Below are positions 33,056 to 44,451 of a stretch of DNA of 64,000 nt, piece by piece. The stretch covers positions 73,727,292 to 73,791,291 of the forward strand of contig NC_039359.1 in NCBI RefSeq assembly GCF_003573695.1. The letters run 5' to 3'. Source of the DNA: Papaver somniferum. Taxonomy: Eukaryota > Streptophyta > Magnoliopsida > Ranunculales > Papaveraceae. Position numbers and translations under genes: made by a program. The first letter of the stretch is position 1. Every line of letters begins with the position of its first letter. The notes beneath the pieces were generated by a model, which ran no database searches, was not told where the DNA came from, and was given only the letters and a program-made list of their open reading frames with translations.

Positions 33056-33504
33056 GTTGCTTTGGGGTATCTCATCTCACTAGTCGTTCGTGGTTTTATC
33101 GTTGCCGTTGCATTTGTTTATTTTCCTTTTATGTAATCATTTTGGGACTCTGCCCCTTGCAGGTTTTCTTTTTTATTTATTGCTTATTTCTAGGATTTTC
33201 CTTCCTATTGTTATTTTCCTCATCCATCCTGTCTCGTGTGTGTTTCCTTGTTGTTCTTTAGTTACTGAGTCCCCAGGGATCATTTCTAGCTTGCCTTCTC
33301 CCTGAGGAGTGCCCCCAGGCTATCTGAGGGACACCGTCTTCTATACTATGTTATTTATCATGGATCGACACGTATCGTGACGTGTAAGGGGAGATGTAAA
33401 TGGTAATTGCATCGTGAATTATGCTCTTTTCCTTATATATACCTGGTCCTTTTTCTTAGTCTGGTCACCGATTTCTTTTCTTTTAACTTCCTTCTTCCTT
33501 TCTC
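33056..33504. other. Spacer with promoter-like sequence in the gypsy mosaic
   Basis: A T-rich stretch is followed by a TATA-like CTTATATATACC near 33434 on the plus strand, about 90 bp before the open frame at 33505. It may be the remains of an LTR or of the promoter of the second antisense copy. Nothing more definite is visible. Confidence 0.35.
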
Positions 33505-34250
33505 TTGGTCAATCATATCGCTTCCATGGCTAATTCTCTTCACGGATATGTTTTATCCCTAGCGCATGTTCCTATGTTGATCTCGGCGATGTTTAAGTGC
33601 TGTGAGATGAAACGACTTCTACTTGTGAAGGCCGAGATCGAGGAACTCCGAGAGCAGAGGAAGGTGAATAGAGATGCTAAGCGTGCGAGTTTTAGGATAC
33701 AACACGAGGCGTACCAAACTGCTCAGCGAGCTGAATCATCAGGTCGTGTTCTGTTGGAGGTCCAGCGTGCGTTGGATGATGCTACTACTGCTCGAGATGC
33801 AGCCAATCAACTGTTCGTGGATATTTGATGATGATGGATACCATAGATCGTGCCATTTCTGATTGCCGTCTATGGATCTCTGATCAGGAAGCTTCACCGC
33901 TCCTTGGGCATATTCTAACCCTGGTGGATGCGTCTACGCTCGTATCCCACCCATATATTGAGGATGAGTTGGCGCGTTTATTAATTATGAGGGAATAAGC
34001 GGGTTTGTTATGGACGCTTAGGCTAATTCTCCAAGATAAAGCTCGTAAAGAGTATGATTAGCATGAGGAACTCTCTCATTAGTTCGTGGGGCCGGAGATG
34101 ATGATGAGGTTATCCAAGACGTATGCAATTTAGTGAATGAGGGTGACCAGGATCTTCGTTTGTCTACTACCGAATATGATGATGAGCGTTTGATGGTGGA
34201 AGCTTTGGTTGCAGATATTTCTCGTTGCCGGGCATTAATGGCTGATTAGG
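33505..34250 (+). pseudogene. Antisense-ORF C-terminal part, second copy (coiled coil)
   Basis: The frame 33505-33828 encodes a heptad-rich region (KAEIEELREQRKVNRDAKRA) and ends at a stop. Homologous codons continue in other frames to about 34250 with 'ctcgttgccgggcattaatg' near the end, parallel to 33020-33050 of the first copy. This is the C-terminal coiled-coil tail commonly seen in Tat antisense ORFs. Confidence 0.5.
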
Positions 34251-34496
34251 TTGTGAATCCCTCTGTGGGGTTATCCTTTTGTCTTGAGGTCTGGTCTCTT
34301 CTGTTATTCCTCTCATGTGGTTGTTCCGAATTAGTGTGAATAAAGTTTTCTGCTTTTAAGATGGAGTATTGTTCTCTCTCCTTTCCTTTTTTTTTGAAGA
34401 GGGGGAGAGGGATGTGTCATGCCTCCGACATGTCCGCGGCATATCCCACTTTCTTCTCCCTCTTTTTATTAAAAATGATGTTGGATGAGGAGGGAG

Positions 34497-34714
34497 TTAC
34501 TGAGACGCGCTTATTACCCCCTTCTTTTTATCGAAAAGGACGTTGGGTGGGTGGGAGTTACTGAAACGCGCCTACTCCCCCTTCTTTTTATTGAAAGGGA
34601 CGTTGGGCGGGTGGACGTTATTTAAACGCGCCTACTCCCCATTCTTTTTGTTGAGAAGGACGTTGGGTGGGGTGGGCATTACTGAAACGTGCCTACCCCC
34701 CCTTCTTTTATTGT
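34497..34714. repeat. Tandem array I, first part (about 60-bp units)
   Basis: About four units of a 60-bp repeat are seen, each containing 'gacgttgggyggg', 'aaacgcgcctactcccc' and 'ttcttttt'. The array is cut at about 34715 by unrelated sequence and resumes at 35160. Confidence 0.88.
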
Positions 34715-35158
34715 TATTCATTGGAAATCTTTGGATTACCAATATGTGTGTTTAGTATAACCGCTCATGACTTGCTTATGTTCTTGGTAAAACTATTCAC
34801 AAGGCCTGACTTATGTATTGGTATGACTTTTATTAGTGAAACTGCACTTAAGTAATCACCTAAGATGGTGTGATCGATTTGTTGTAATTGGTATGACCAA
34901 CTCTAGGTAAAGGGGAACCGATCCTAGTAAGAGGTGCAACCGATCACAAGAGGGGAATCAATCCTTGTAAGAGGTGCAACAAGTTTCTAGATATTGGGAA
35001 CCATTCATATTGGGAATCGATCCTATGGACATGTGCGACAAATACAAGTTAGATACCATATATATGTGGGGAACCGATCCTAGTACCTAGTCAACCGAAT
35101 TTTGGAAAGCTAGTATGACTATGCACAGTACTCAATGGAGGTAGAATCGAAACTTGAT
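34715..35158 (+). mobile_element. LTR-family fragment interrupting tandem array I
   Basis: The stretch matches the reverse complement of about 22840-23230 in the LTR-like element at 21005-23795. Shared runs include 'ctttggattaccaatatgtg', 'cctgacttatgtattggtatg', 'aatcacctaaga' and 'atggaggtagaa'. Both its ends are internal to the LTR, so it is a fragment and did not arrive by normal integration. The tandem units resume on the other side. Confidence 0.82.
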
Positions 35159-35159
35159 T

Positions 35160-35650
35160 TATTAAAAGGGACGTCGGGAGGGGTGAGCGTTATTGAGACG
35201 CTCCTTCTCCCCCCTTCTTTTTTTTTTGAAAAGGACGTTGGGTGAGGTGGGCGTTATTAAAACGCGCCTACTCCCCCTTCTTTTTATTGAAAGAGACGTT
35301 GGGAGGGGTGGATGTTATTGAAACGCGCATACTCCCCTCTTCTTTTTGTTGATAAGGACGTTGGGTGGGGTGGGCGTTACTGAAACGCGCATACTCCCTC
35401 CTTTTTATTAAAAGCGACGTTAGGTGAGGTGGGTGTTACTGAAACGCGCCTACTCCCCCTTCTTTTTATTAAAAGGGACGTTGGGCGGGGTGGGCGTTAT
35501 TGAAACGCGCCTACTCCCTCTTCTTTTTGTTAAAAAGGACGTTGGGTGGGGTGGGCATTATTGAAACGCGCCTACTCCCCCCTTATTTTTATTGAAAGGG
35601 ACGTTGGGTGGGGTGGGCGTCTTCGAAACGCGCCTATGCCCCCCTTACCA
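35160..35650. repeat. Tandem array I, second part (about 60-bp units)
   Basis: About eight units like those at 34497-34714 follow each other here, with 5-15% visible variation between units. Tandem arrays between pol and the antisense ORF are common in Tat elements. Confidence 0.9.
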
Positions 35651-35667
35651 AACATGCGCCCTTGGAT

Positions 35668-36108
35668 GATCTGAGGCCTTTTGTAGATTTGTCAGTCGAT
35701 CTGGTGCCTTTGGATGACCTGAGACCTTTTGTAGATTTGTCAGTCAATCAGGTGCTCTTGGCTATCCTGAGACCTTTTGTAGATTTTTCAGTCAATCTGA
35801 CGTCGTTGGCTGACCTGAGACCTTTTGTCAGTCGATCAGGCGCTTTTGGACGACCTGAGACCTTTTGTAGATTTGTCATTCGATCAGGTGCCTTTAGCTG
35901 ACCTCAGACCTTTTGTAGATTTTTCAGTCAATCAGGCGCCCTTGGCTAACCTGAGACCTTTTGTCAGTCGATCAGGCGCCTTTGCCTGACCTGAGACCTT
36001 TTGTAGATTTGTCAGTCGATCAGGTGCCTTTGGCTGACCTGAGACCTTTTGTAGATTTGTCAGTCAATCAGGGGCCCTTGGCTTTCCTGAGACCTTTTGT
36101 AGATTCAC
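35668..36108. repeat. Tandem array II (48-bp units)
   Basis: About nine units are built on 'gacctgagaccttttgtaga' plus 'tttgtcagtcgatcaggtg'. Most units are 48 bp, and at least two are 40 bp because they lack 'agatttgt'. It directly follows array I and ends about 110 bp from the end of the integrase reading. Confidence 0.92.
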
Positions 36109-36218
36109 GATATGTTCGATAACTTACTTTTATTTCTTAAAGCAATGTTGGTACACGGAGTAGTTCAGGCATAAAACTTTTTCAACCATTTGACATTGAT
36201 GGGCGTTTTAACCTTGGT

Positions 36219-37733
36219 TCAATTCATACGCCTGAGCTTGTAGTATCCACTTTCTGTTACTTTTCTTATTTTGAACTGGCCCTCCCAATTTGCAGCAAAA
36301 TTTCCAGCGCTAGCGTTCCTCTGTACACGAGGGGCGATCTTTAGGACCAAGTCGTCCACTTTGAAGGTTCTTTCCTTCACATTTTGATTGTAATAATTGG
36401 TTGCGCGCTTCCTGTAATCCCCCACAAACTGTTCCGCTTGGGGTCTTCTTTCTTCACACGTGTCCAGGTGGGAAAAACGGCTTATTTCATCTGGTGTAGT
36501 ATGGCTAGACATTGCCACTCTTGCGGATGGAACTGATATCTCTGCCGGTAATATCGCGTCCTCTCCGCAGACTAGAGAATAGGGTGATGCTCCTGTGGAA
36601 CTACGCTTTGAGATCCTGTAAGCCCAAACTTCCAGGGGTAACTGCTCGTGCCACTCTCTATGGTGATCATGCACTTTTCTGCCGAGGATTCATATGAGTG
36701 TTTTATTCGTTGCTTCCGCCTGCCCGTTCCCTTAGGGATAGTAAGTAGTCGATGCGTGGAGTCTTGTGTTATAATGGCAGAGCAGATGGATTACGTTTTT
36801 GTTTACAAATGACTTAGCGTTATCCGCTCTAATTATCATTGGCGCGCTGACCCTGTAAATGATATGTTCTTTGATGAACACGGCCACAGTTGCTCCAGCG
36901 TAGTCTTTGAGGGGTATTGCTTCGACCCATTTTGACGCGTACTTTGTGGTTGTTATTATGTGTTTATGGCGCTTTGAGGACATTGGGTTGATTGGACCTA
37001 TAAGGTCGATCCCCCAACTATGAAATGGCTACGGTGTCACTATACTATGCAGCCAAGTGTGGGGAGCTTGGATCATATTTCCGTGAGTCTGGCATCTTAA
37101 GCATTTTCGGACATGTTCGGCAGTGTCGCTTTCCATGGTTGGACAGTAAAATCCTCCTTCATAAATATAGAGGAACAGCTTCCGCGTTGCATGATGCTCA
37201 ACATCATGTGACCGCGTCATTGCCTCCGTTGCTTCTTGATCTGATGGGCATCGTAATATGGCCCCATTGTAGCTTCTGCGATAAAGGACACCGTCATATA
37301 TGAAGAAACGTGTGGAATTCTTCTGGATTTTCAGGGCCGCTTGCCTTTCGCCGGGAAGCTTTCCATGTTGGATGAAATCAATGTAGGGTTGTCTCTAATC
37401 TTCTCCCTCGGACGTGCAGACTTTCGCGGGTTGTATTGGGGGTTGACAATCGGCGCAACTGTCTTGGAGGGATGCCGCCTGTGCGGGCATGCTCATCCAG
37501 TATACCCCCAATCTCTAAAGCTTCTTGTAGAGGTGAACAATGCTGGTTTGTCCGCAAGTTTCTGTGTGTAGTTCCTGGAGTAATTTCTCTTCATCTCTTT
37601 TATTCACACATCTCGCTAGTGACCCACCAGCGGCTCTATAGTACAAAGACCCTTGGATTATCAAAAACTTCTTCAAGTCTTGGGTAGGCATCACCCTATC
37701 TTCCTCCATCCGGTTTAGGTCCTCAATGTACAC
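36219..37733 (-). pseudogene. Gypsy (Tat) integrase
   Basis: Leftward translation shows the HHCC zinc finger (LHTETCGQTSIVH and later CLRCQTHG), the catalytic core with KYASKWVEAIPL, RADNAKSF (second Asp) and GNGQAEATNK (Glu), and a C-terminal part with VDDLVLK and ANWEGQFKIRKV. Stops occur before GNGQAE and elsewhere. It ends just before tandem array II. Confidence 0.85.
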
Positions 37734-37790
37734 CCTCCTCCAGTCGTCGGCTTCCTCGAAATCCAGGTCTTCTTTCTATGTGCCAGGTAG

Positions 37791-38504
37791 CTATTTTTTG
37801 CGTATTATAACCATGCCTTGTTCTTCATAATTTAATTGCACCTTTCTTGCTAGGGTGACTAAGGCGTCTGCATGTTTATTCCCGCCTCTTCCAGTATGGT
37901 CTACTGTTGACCCTGTTTGGTTCATCAACTTTTGAGCCTCCGCTCGGTAAGGTGCCATATGTGGTTCTTTGACGTGAAAATCGCCATTCACTTGATTTGT
38001 CACGATCTTTGAATCACCTTTGACTTCCACGCTCCATAGGTTAAGTTCTTTTTCCATTCGGAGCCCCAAGATTAGCGCTTCGTACTTAGCGACATTGTTG
38101 CTGCACGGAAAATCCAGTTTAAACGAGTATGATAGTAACTCTCCTTGTGGGGATTCAAACACTAAACCGGTTCCTCCAACAGTGCCATATGAAGACCCGT
38201 CAAAGAACATGGTCCAAGGTTTGTCAACATCCGTGACTACCACCTCTCCGGGTAGGTATTCATGCACCTTATCGTCCCATTCTCCTAGGAACATGGCCAT
38301 TAAGTCGGCGATCGCTTGTCCTCTCACCGAGTTTGGTCGTTGATATTTAAGTTCAAATTCAGACAACTGCAACAACCACCGGTAAGTTCTTCCAGTCAAG
38401 ACAGGTTTGGATGCCAGATAAGCTATGGGGTTTGCCGCGGCTACCACGATAGTCTTGTGTGTCAAGAAAGAAACTTCTGTATTGCGTAGATGAAGGCTAA
38501 GCAT
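37791..38504 (-). pseudogene. Gypsy (Tat) RNase H region
   Basis: The frame begins in the tail of the first RNase H (YRWLLQLSEFELKYQRP) and continues into a second, archaeal-type RNase H with MFFDGSSYG, KYEALILGLR, GDSKIVTNQV and HADALVTLA, covering the acidic catalytic residues. Dual RNase H domains are a known mark of the Tat clade. The 238-codon reading is open, but upstream and downstream parts are broken. Confidence 0.85.
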
Positions 38505-38610
38505 GCCTGTTCTAGTCGTGGATATATCATCTATGCATCTCTTAGGACTCGGCTGACATATTAAATGGGTGACAGCTCTTCCCCTCCAATGTCTTGTGCT
38601 AGGACTACAC

Positions 38611-39634
38611 CTATTGCTGAATTGGTGAATGTTCTATAGAGATAGAGGGGACTCCTTTAATTGGCATTCTGAGAACTTTAGGAATGATAAGGCATTTTTT
38701 TAATTTTTCGAATGCGGAGCATTGCGTTTTTTCCCACACAAAGGCCACTCCTTTCTTTAGTAAGGGAAGGAACGCGGTCATTAGTTGCGCTAAACCCGAC
38801 ACGAAGCGTCGTATGTACGATATCCTCCCAATAAAAGCTTGTAGTTCCTTCGCACTTGCCGGGGGCATAATGGTCGTGATCGCCTCGACCTTACTCGGAT
38901 CTACCTGGATTCCCTCATTGCTCACCACGAAGCCTAAGAACTTTCCTGATTCCACGTCGAAGGCGCACTTGAGAGGATTCATTTTAAGCTTGAACTTTTT
39001 GCACCTCTCGAAAGCCGTCCTCGGATGGAAGACATGGTATTTGGTCGCTTTCAACTTGACCAAGATGTCATCGAAATATACTTCCACCGTCTGGTGTAGA
39101 AAATCGTGGAATATGGAGGTCATAACGCGCTTATACGTGGCATCGAAATTCTTTAGACCAAGCGGCATTACTACATAGTAGAAATTTCCATATGGAGTTT
39201 GGAAAGCAGTCTTCTTTGCATCCGATAGGTCCATATTTATCTGGTTATACCCACTGAATCCATACATGAAGGAGAATCACCGTTTTCCCCACGTTGCATC
39301 TAACATCATATCGATATTGGGTAACGAGAAGTCGTCTTTTAGGCACGCTCAGTTTAAGTCCCTATAATCCACACATCACCTGATATTTCCATTTTTCTTC
39401 TTCACAGGCACAATATTGGCTAACCAGGTTGGGTATTGGATAGGCTTGATGAAATTGGCCTTTAACAATCGCTCCACCTCTTCCTTTATTGCGAGGGTTG
39501 TGGTCCAGAGAAATTCCCTTCTCCTTGTGAACTCGGGTAATACTCCGAGGGTGTGGTCTACAAGCTTGTATCGAGTCCTGGCATTTCATCATAATTGAAA
39601 GCGAAGACATCCTTTTAGTCTTTTCATAGAGCAA
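38611..39634 (-). pseudogene. Gypsy (Tat) reverse transcriptase
   Basis: Translation includes GYNQINMDLSDAKKTAFQTP, FYYVVMPLGLKN and the catalytic box VYFDDILVK, then PLKCAFDVESGKFLGFVVS and ELQAFIGRISYIRRF. The catalytic motif is YFDD where YVDD or YIDD is more common. The upstream frame at 39634-39362 is shifted and contains stops. It follows the protease and precedes RNase H. Confidence 0.87.
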
Positions 39635-39922
39635 TTAGCGTTTCCCTTTCTTCCTCATCCAAGCTCTTGCTTATCATGATGGGGCGCTTGTATCCTTGCG
39701 TTCCTATATCAATTTCTTCCATTCAGTCCATAGTGAGGTCTCTAGGCGTTCATTCTTCTGTGGTCCTAGCGGCCGCGTCTGTGACCTGGTCTCGCAACTC
39801 CTCGTCATCAATCGTGCTATAGGGTAACTTGCCTAAATTTTGCTCTGCTCTTTCAGAGGGAGTCTCCATTTTGTTTATCGATACTTCGGCGCAGTCTTGT
39901 TTGTCTGTGGATACTCCCTAAG

Positions 39923-40642
39923 TTAATTGCTATAACCGATACACGTGTCCCCCATCTGGCTTGGAGAAACACTAGAACCTGGGCTGCTCCTCTTGTTTCC
40001 TATTTCCTTCTGTGGGGAACACCATTCTGGATGGGCTAAAAAAAAATTGACCGGCTTCGTTTTTTCTTCTTTTCCCCACTTAGGTAGCATGATGAGTTGT
40101 ACTTCAGGTACTTCGTCTATTTCATTCGGTTCATCATAGAAGACCGCATCCACCATGTATGCTTCCTCAGGGTCAAAAGGATTGCTCGTGGGTGGAATCT
40201 GATATTGTTTGCCTCCTATGTTAGTCTTAACGCATTGGTGGTATGTTGACGCCAGCACCTTGTGGTGGAGTAGCCACCCTCGCCCTAGCAATACATGGAA
40301 TGTTGTATCGTCTTCCAGCATATAGAATGGGATGGGCGCTCGGATAGGACCGACCTTCATGACTAGGTTAACAATTCCAATAGTTGTTTGAGCATGCCCT
40401 CCGAAACCTTTTACCTTTGTAACTCGCATTCTAACAGTGGACCTTTGTACACCCAGGATGTCTAGTGTATGCATAGAGATTAGGTTCAGGGATGCGCCTC
40501 CGTCTATGAAAGCTCTCTTTAGTGGTTGTTTTTTAATATACGACGTTAGGTATAAGGGTCTGAGGTGTTCTCCTGGGTAGAAAATATCTTCATATGTGAA
40601 CACAATCGCCTCATTGGGGAGGAGACCACAGGGTCTCCCCAC
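39923..40642 (-). pseudogene. Gypsy (Tat) aspartic protease region
   Basis: The 239-codon frame includes the active-site motif FIDGGASLNLIS and later FHVLLGRGWL, the flap and C-terminal parts of a retropepsin-like protease. Tat proteases commonly have DGGA/DGGS here in place of DTGA. The domain is linked to gag upstream through broken frames (40700-40919). Confidence 0.82.
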
Positions 40643-40918
40643 TGCAATAGCCTCTATAGCCTTGGATGCTTACTTGATTTTATTTTCGCTGAAGCCTAGG
40701 GAGTCAAAGAATTGTTGAGCCAACACTGTTTTGGCAAACTGACTAGTTACGCTATCTGTATTTGCAAACGCTGGATTCTACGCCTCGACTTCGCGTGCTT
40801 CCTCTTTATTATATTCCCAAGGCCTCCAAAAATCTCCACTTGGATCGTGAGAGAGCATCACGACTTGGTGTTGTATCGCCTTGCCTCCCTCCGGATTGTC
40901 CATCTCAATCTCGCTTAT

Positions 40919-42160
40919 CTACAGCTTCTTTTGGAACAGCCTCCGAAGATTATAGCAGTCGATTGTAGGATGTTGTATTCTTCGATGGAAGTCACAGTAC
41001 CTGGAATCATTATTGTCGATGGTGTTGAGGTCTGTCTTTGTCAGAGGCAGCTGAGTCTCTTGGTTTGCTATCCACTGCTCCAACAGGCCCACAATCTGTT
41101 CCTTGCTGCAAGGAAATGGCGGGGGAAGCAATTGGGTGCTCCAGCCTTCTCGGTTATTATTGGCGCGGGTGTTTCTCGATGCAGTTGATACGGTGTTGAC
41201 TATGTTGCGCCAGATATAATCTGAATTGTGTTCCTCAACACAATCAACGATTATTGACGCCGCTTCTTCTAGCTCAACGAACGTTGGGAAACGGAAATTT
41301 ACCAAACTTTTCTTAAAGGAAGGAGTCATTCCCCGCACACATATTTCTACTAGAAATTCCTCCTTAACGTCCTCATGGAAATCTAGAGTGAGTAGTCGGA
41401 ACCTGGCGATATATTTTCCTATTTCTTCACCTGAGCGCTAGTTGCACTTTCTCAGGTCTATAGTTGTGACCTTCCTTTTTGTTGAATAAAACTTTCTGAG
41501 GAAGAGAGTGGACATAGTTGACCATGAGCTGATGCTTCCTGATTTTAGGTTATCGTACCAAGTGAACGCGGTATCAGTTAGCGATTCTGGGAATTCCCTT
41601 GGGAATAACTTCCCGTTGGTTGCATGATCATTCATGGCGGACAAGAATCGGCTAAGGTGTTCCCTCGCATTTCCTTGACCGTTGTAGACTTTGAATTTTG
41701 GTGAAGTATAATCCTCTGGGTATTGATATTCTGTGATTTCCGAGGAGTAAGGTCTAGCCATGAAATCGTAGTTATCTTGCTTGACAACCCTATAGTTCAT
41801 CTCCAAATACTTAGCCATCGCTTCTTGCATCATGGCTGCGGGCCTTTCTTCCTTTTCACCTGTATCTTCCGTCGCCTCTTTAGTCTTCTTCTCGGCGCCA
41901 GCTGCCTTCATAAGTCTTCTCAACTCTTGTTCCCTTCTACGTGGTCTTCCAACTCCTTCTTCATCTCTTTGAGGGAGGGCTGGACGAGTGGCGCTTCCTC
42001 GACTTCCTGTTGCTTATCCTTTTCGTACGCGCTATCTGGTCTTCTCGATTGTGTAATGGGATCTCATATTATTCCTACTCTCCCGCCCTCTGTGTTGAGT
42101 GGCGATATGTTCGGTGGACTCTCCGTTGCGCTTGAGCTAGCGCCTCCTAGGTGTGTCATG
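40919..42160 (-). pseudogene. Gypsy (Tat) gag
   Basis: An ATG at 42160 lies 37 nt after the end of the LTR. The retrotransposon gag domain is clear at 41923-41438 (FKVYNGQGNAREHLSRFLSA, FTWYDNLKSGSISSW). After an in-frame TAG, where the family has Gln (KCN*RSGEE), it continues at 41338-40919 (FRFPTFVELEEAASIIVDCV). There is a frameshift between the first 70 codons and the domain. It is not functional. Confidence 0.82.
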
Positions 42161-42197
42161 GTTAGCTAGGCACGAGCCTCCGGGTGTGGTCGCTAAA

Positions 42198-42565
42198 TGT
42201 TGAGGGGTGATTTCGGTTTAAGGTTCTACCCGCCCTAGCTAGTCAAATGACCTCACTTTACCAAGAATCGTAAGAGAGAGAGTTGCCTTTCCATTGTACT
42301 TTGTCCTTCTTTATATAAGCTTTCCAAAAGCCCATTCCTTTTATGACATCATTCCATGTGTCATAAACCTCTTTAATTACTCCTAATGCCACTCCTTAAT
42401 ATAACCTCTTTCTTTTCCACTAATCCCTTCCGTGTCACTTCCTTCTAATGGGAACTTTCTTGTTGGACTTGGGCTTAGTCCCCAAGTCCCCATGTACTTG
42501 GTTTAGACACCTCTTTGGGGGGAATTCCAAACCCATTAAGGGGTGTTATTTTTCATGTATCAACA
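42198..42565 (-). repeat. Gypsy 5' LTR (368 bp)
   Basis: In element sense it begins TGTTGATACATG, contains the TATA-like GCTTATATAAAG (near 42314), and ends CCCCTCAACA. The 6-bp terminal inverted repeat is TGTTGA/TCAACA. The next bases, TTTAGCGACCACACCC, occupy the place of the primer-binding site but lack the usual TGG start. No second copy of this LTR is found at the other end of the mosaic. Confidence 0.78.
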
Positions 42566-42960
42566 GCTGTTATAGACAATAACACCCTGATAGTATTCAT
42601 TTTTTCTACAGGAGCAAAAGTATCTTGATAATCAATACCATATGTTTGAGTAAATCCTATAACAACAAGTCTTGACTTGTATTTGTCAACAGAACCATCA
42701 AGTTTGATCAGTGTAGACCCATCGACAACCAACTACTTTCTTTCGCTTTGCTAGTATTACTAACTCCCATGTCCCATTTTTTTCAAGTGATCTCATTTCT
42801 TCAATCATAGCATCAATCTACCTTTGATCATATAAAACCTCTTGAAGTCTAGTAGGTATAATAATATCGAATATCTGGTTGACAAATGCCTTACATGAAT
42901 CTGTCAATCTATGAGTTGACATATAATTAACAATAATATATTTTACCCTTTTAATAGGTT
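42566..42960 (-). pseudogene. Copia reverse transcriptase, N-terminal part
   Basis: Minus-strand translation contains [20 protein letters not shown] and ends [12 protein letters not shown] exactly where the gypsy LTR begins. This is the usual start of a copia RT. The rest of RT is missing until the fragment that starts near 28756. Confidence 0.85.
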
Positions 42961-43217
42961 CTGTAGAGTATTTTTTTCGTAGTATTCCACGATTACTCCG
43001 TGGTGGTAACTCATACCTGCCAGATTCAACAACTTCACAATCTCCAGTGTTAGTAATAATAATAGTTGAATCTGTATTTACCTCACGAATGTCAGCAGCA
43101 GGAGTAGAACTGGCAGGAGTGATGGGTACTAAGGCAATATGGTTGTCTTCTGCAATAGTTTCTTAAGTTGCAACTACATCTTCTATATTAACTTCTTTTT
43201 CTAGATACACATACTCT

Positions 43218-44442
43218 TCACCAATGTTCCCAGTGGATAATATTTTCTTCTTGAGGAATAGATTCAAGCATTGAATCACAATTTTCTGGAAAATATTCCA
43301 ACCAATTGAAATCTTTATTTATACTCTCTCCTGAATGAGAGGAATTGGATTCAGCGGAAGCATAATACATTTCATGTTCGGAGAAAGTCACATCCATAGT
43401 AACATACATCCTTCAAGTTGGAGGATGATAACATTTATAACCCTTTTGAAAATTAGTATACCCAACAAAGACACCCGTGAGAGCACAAGGCTCAATCTTT
43501 GAACGTAAATGCTTTTGTATATGTACAAAAGCTACACAACCAAACACCCGTGGAGGAAGTGTAAGATTACAAGGAAGAGTCACAAATTAAGGTAGCTTAT
43601 CTACTGGTGTTTGAAATTCCAGAACCATAGTAGGAACTCGATTAAGAAGAAAACACTGCAGTAGTTAGAGCTTCTTCTCAAAAACTCGGTTTCATATTTG
43701 CTCCAATCAAGCTTGCCCTGGTAATTTCTAATAATTGCCTATTTTTCCTATCTTCAACTCTGTTTTGTTAATTTGTGGAAGTGAACAAGACCATGCTCGG
43801 AAAAATAACCCTTAAGACTTGATTAATATATTCCCCACCTCTATCACTTCGGAGAACCTTTAAAGTTCCATAGTATTGTGTCTGAACTATTTCTTGAAAA
43901 TTGCGGAAGCAATTTGACACATCAGTCTTATTTTTTATTTTGAAAACCAAGTTATACGAGTATAATCATCAATAAAGAGAACAAACCATCTATAACCAGA
44001 AGTACTAACAACTTTTGACGGTCCCCAAACATCTGAATGAATCAAACAAATTGAACAAATATTTTATAAAACTATCAGGATAAGTGACACGATGACTTTT
44101 TGCCAAAATACAAGTTTCTTACTGAAAATCAGATGGCTTGCACGAAGTAAATGATTTTGGATATAAATGCTCTAAATATCCAAAAGAAACATGATCTAAT
44201 CTTCGGTGTTGTAACCAAATTTCATCTCTATGTGCATGAAGTGTGCTTTTAATGGATAAGGATCTCTCTTCACACACATCATCCACATAGTATAGACCCT
44301 CTCTCTTAGTACACCTGCCAATTATCTCCCCACTATTGAGATCCTGAAGAAAACAGAAATCTGGATATATCAATACTAAACACTTTAGTTGAGCAGTTAC
44401 TTGAGATAATGACATAAAATTATTTGAGAGAGAATGAATCAA
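43218..44442 (-). pseudogene. Copia GAG-pre-integrase and integrase region
   Basis: The segment 44442-44119 holds the pre-integrase domain (HRDEIWLQHRRLDHVSFGYL). The segment 43950-43768 holds an integrase core part with KVLRSDRGGEYIN, the second catalytic Asp region. The segment 43409-43218 is the linker before RT (YYASAESNSS). Multiple frame changes and stops separate them. Confidence 0.8.
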
Positions 44443-44451
44443 TAAGGTATG

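Larger units (their letters stand above)
28757..42565 (-). mobile_element. Ty3/gypsy Tat-type mosaic inside the copia
   Basis: Leftwards from a 368-bp LTR (42565-42198) come gag, protease, RT with YFDD, RNase H domains and integrase (to 36219). Then follow two tandem arrays and a spliced ORF on the opposite strand, and finally LTR-like DNA (about 29800-28757). The order pol, tandem repeats, antisense ORF, LTR is characteristic of the Tat clade. The left LTR-like region does not resemble the right LTR, and no matching target duplication was found, so the mosaic may be a recombinant of two related elements. All protein regions carry stops. Confidence 0.75.
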
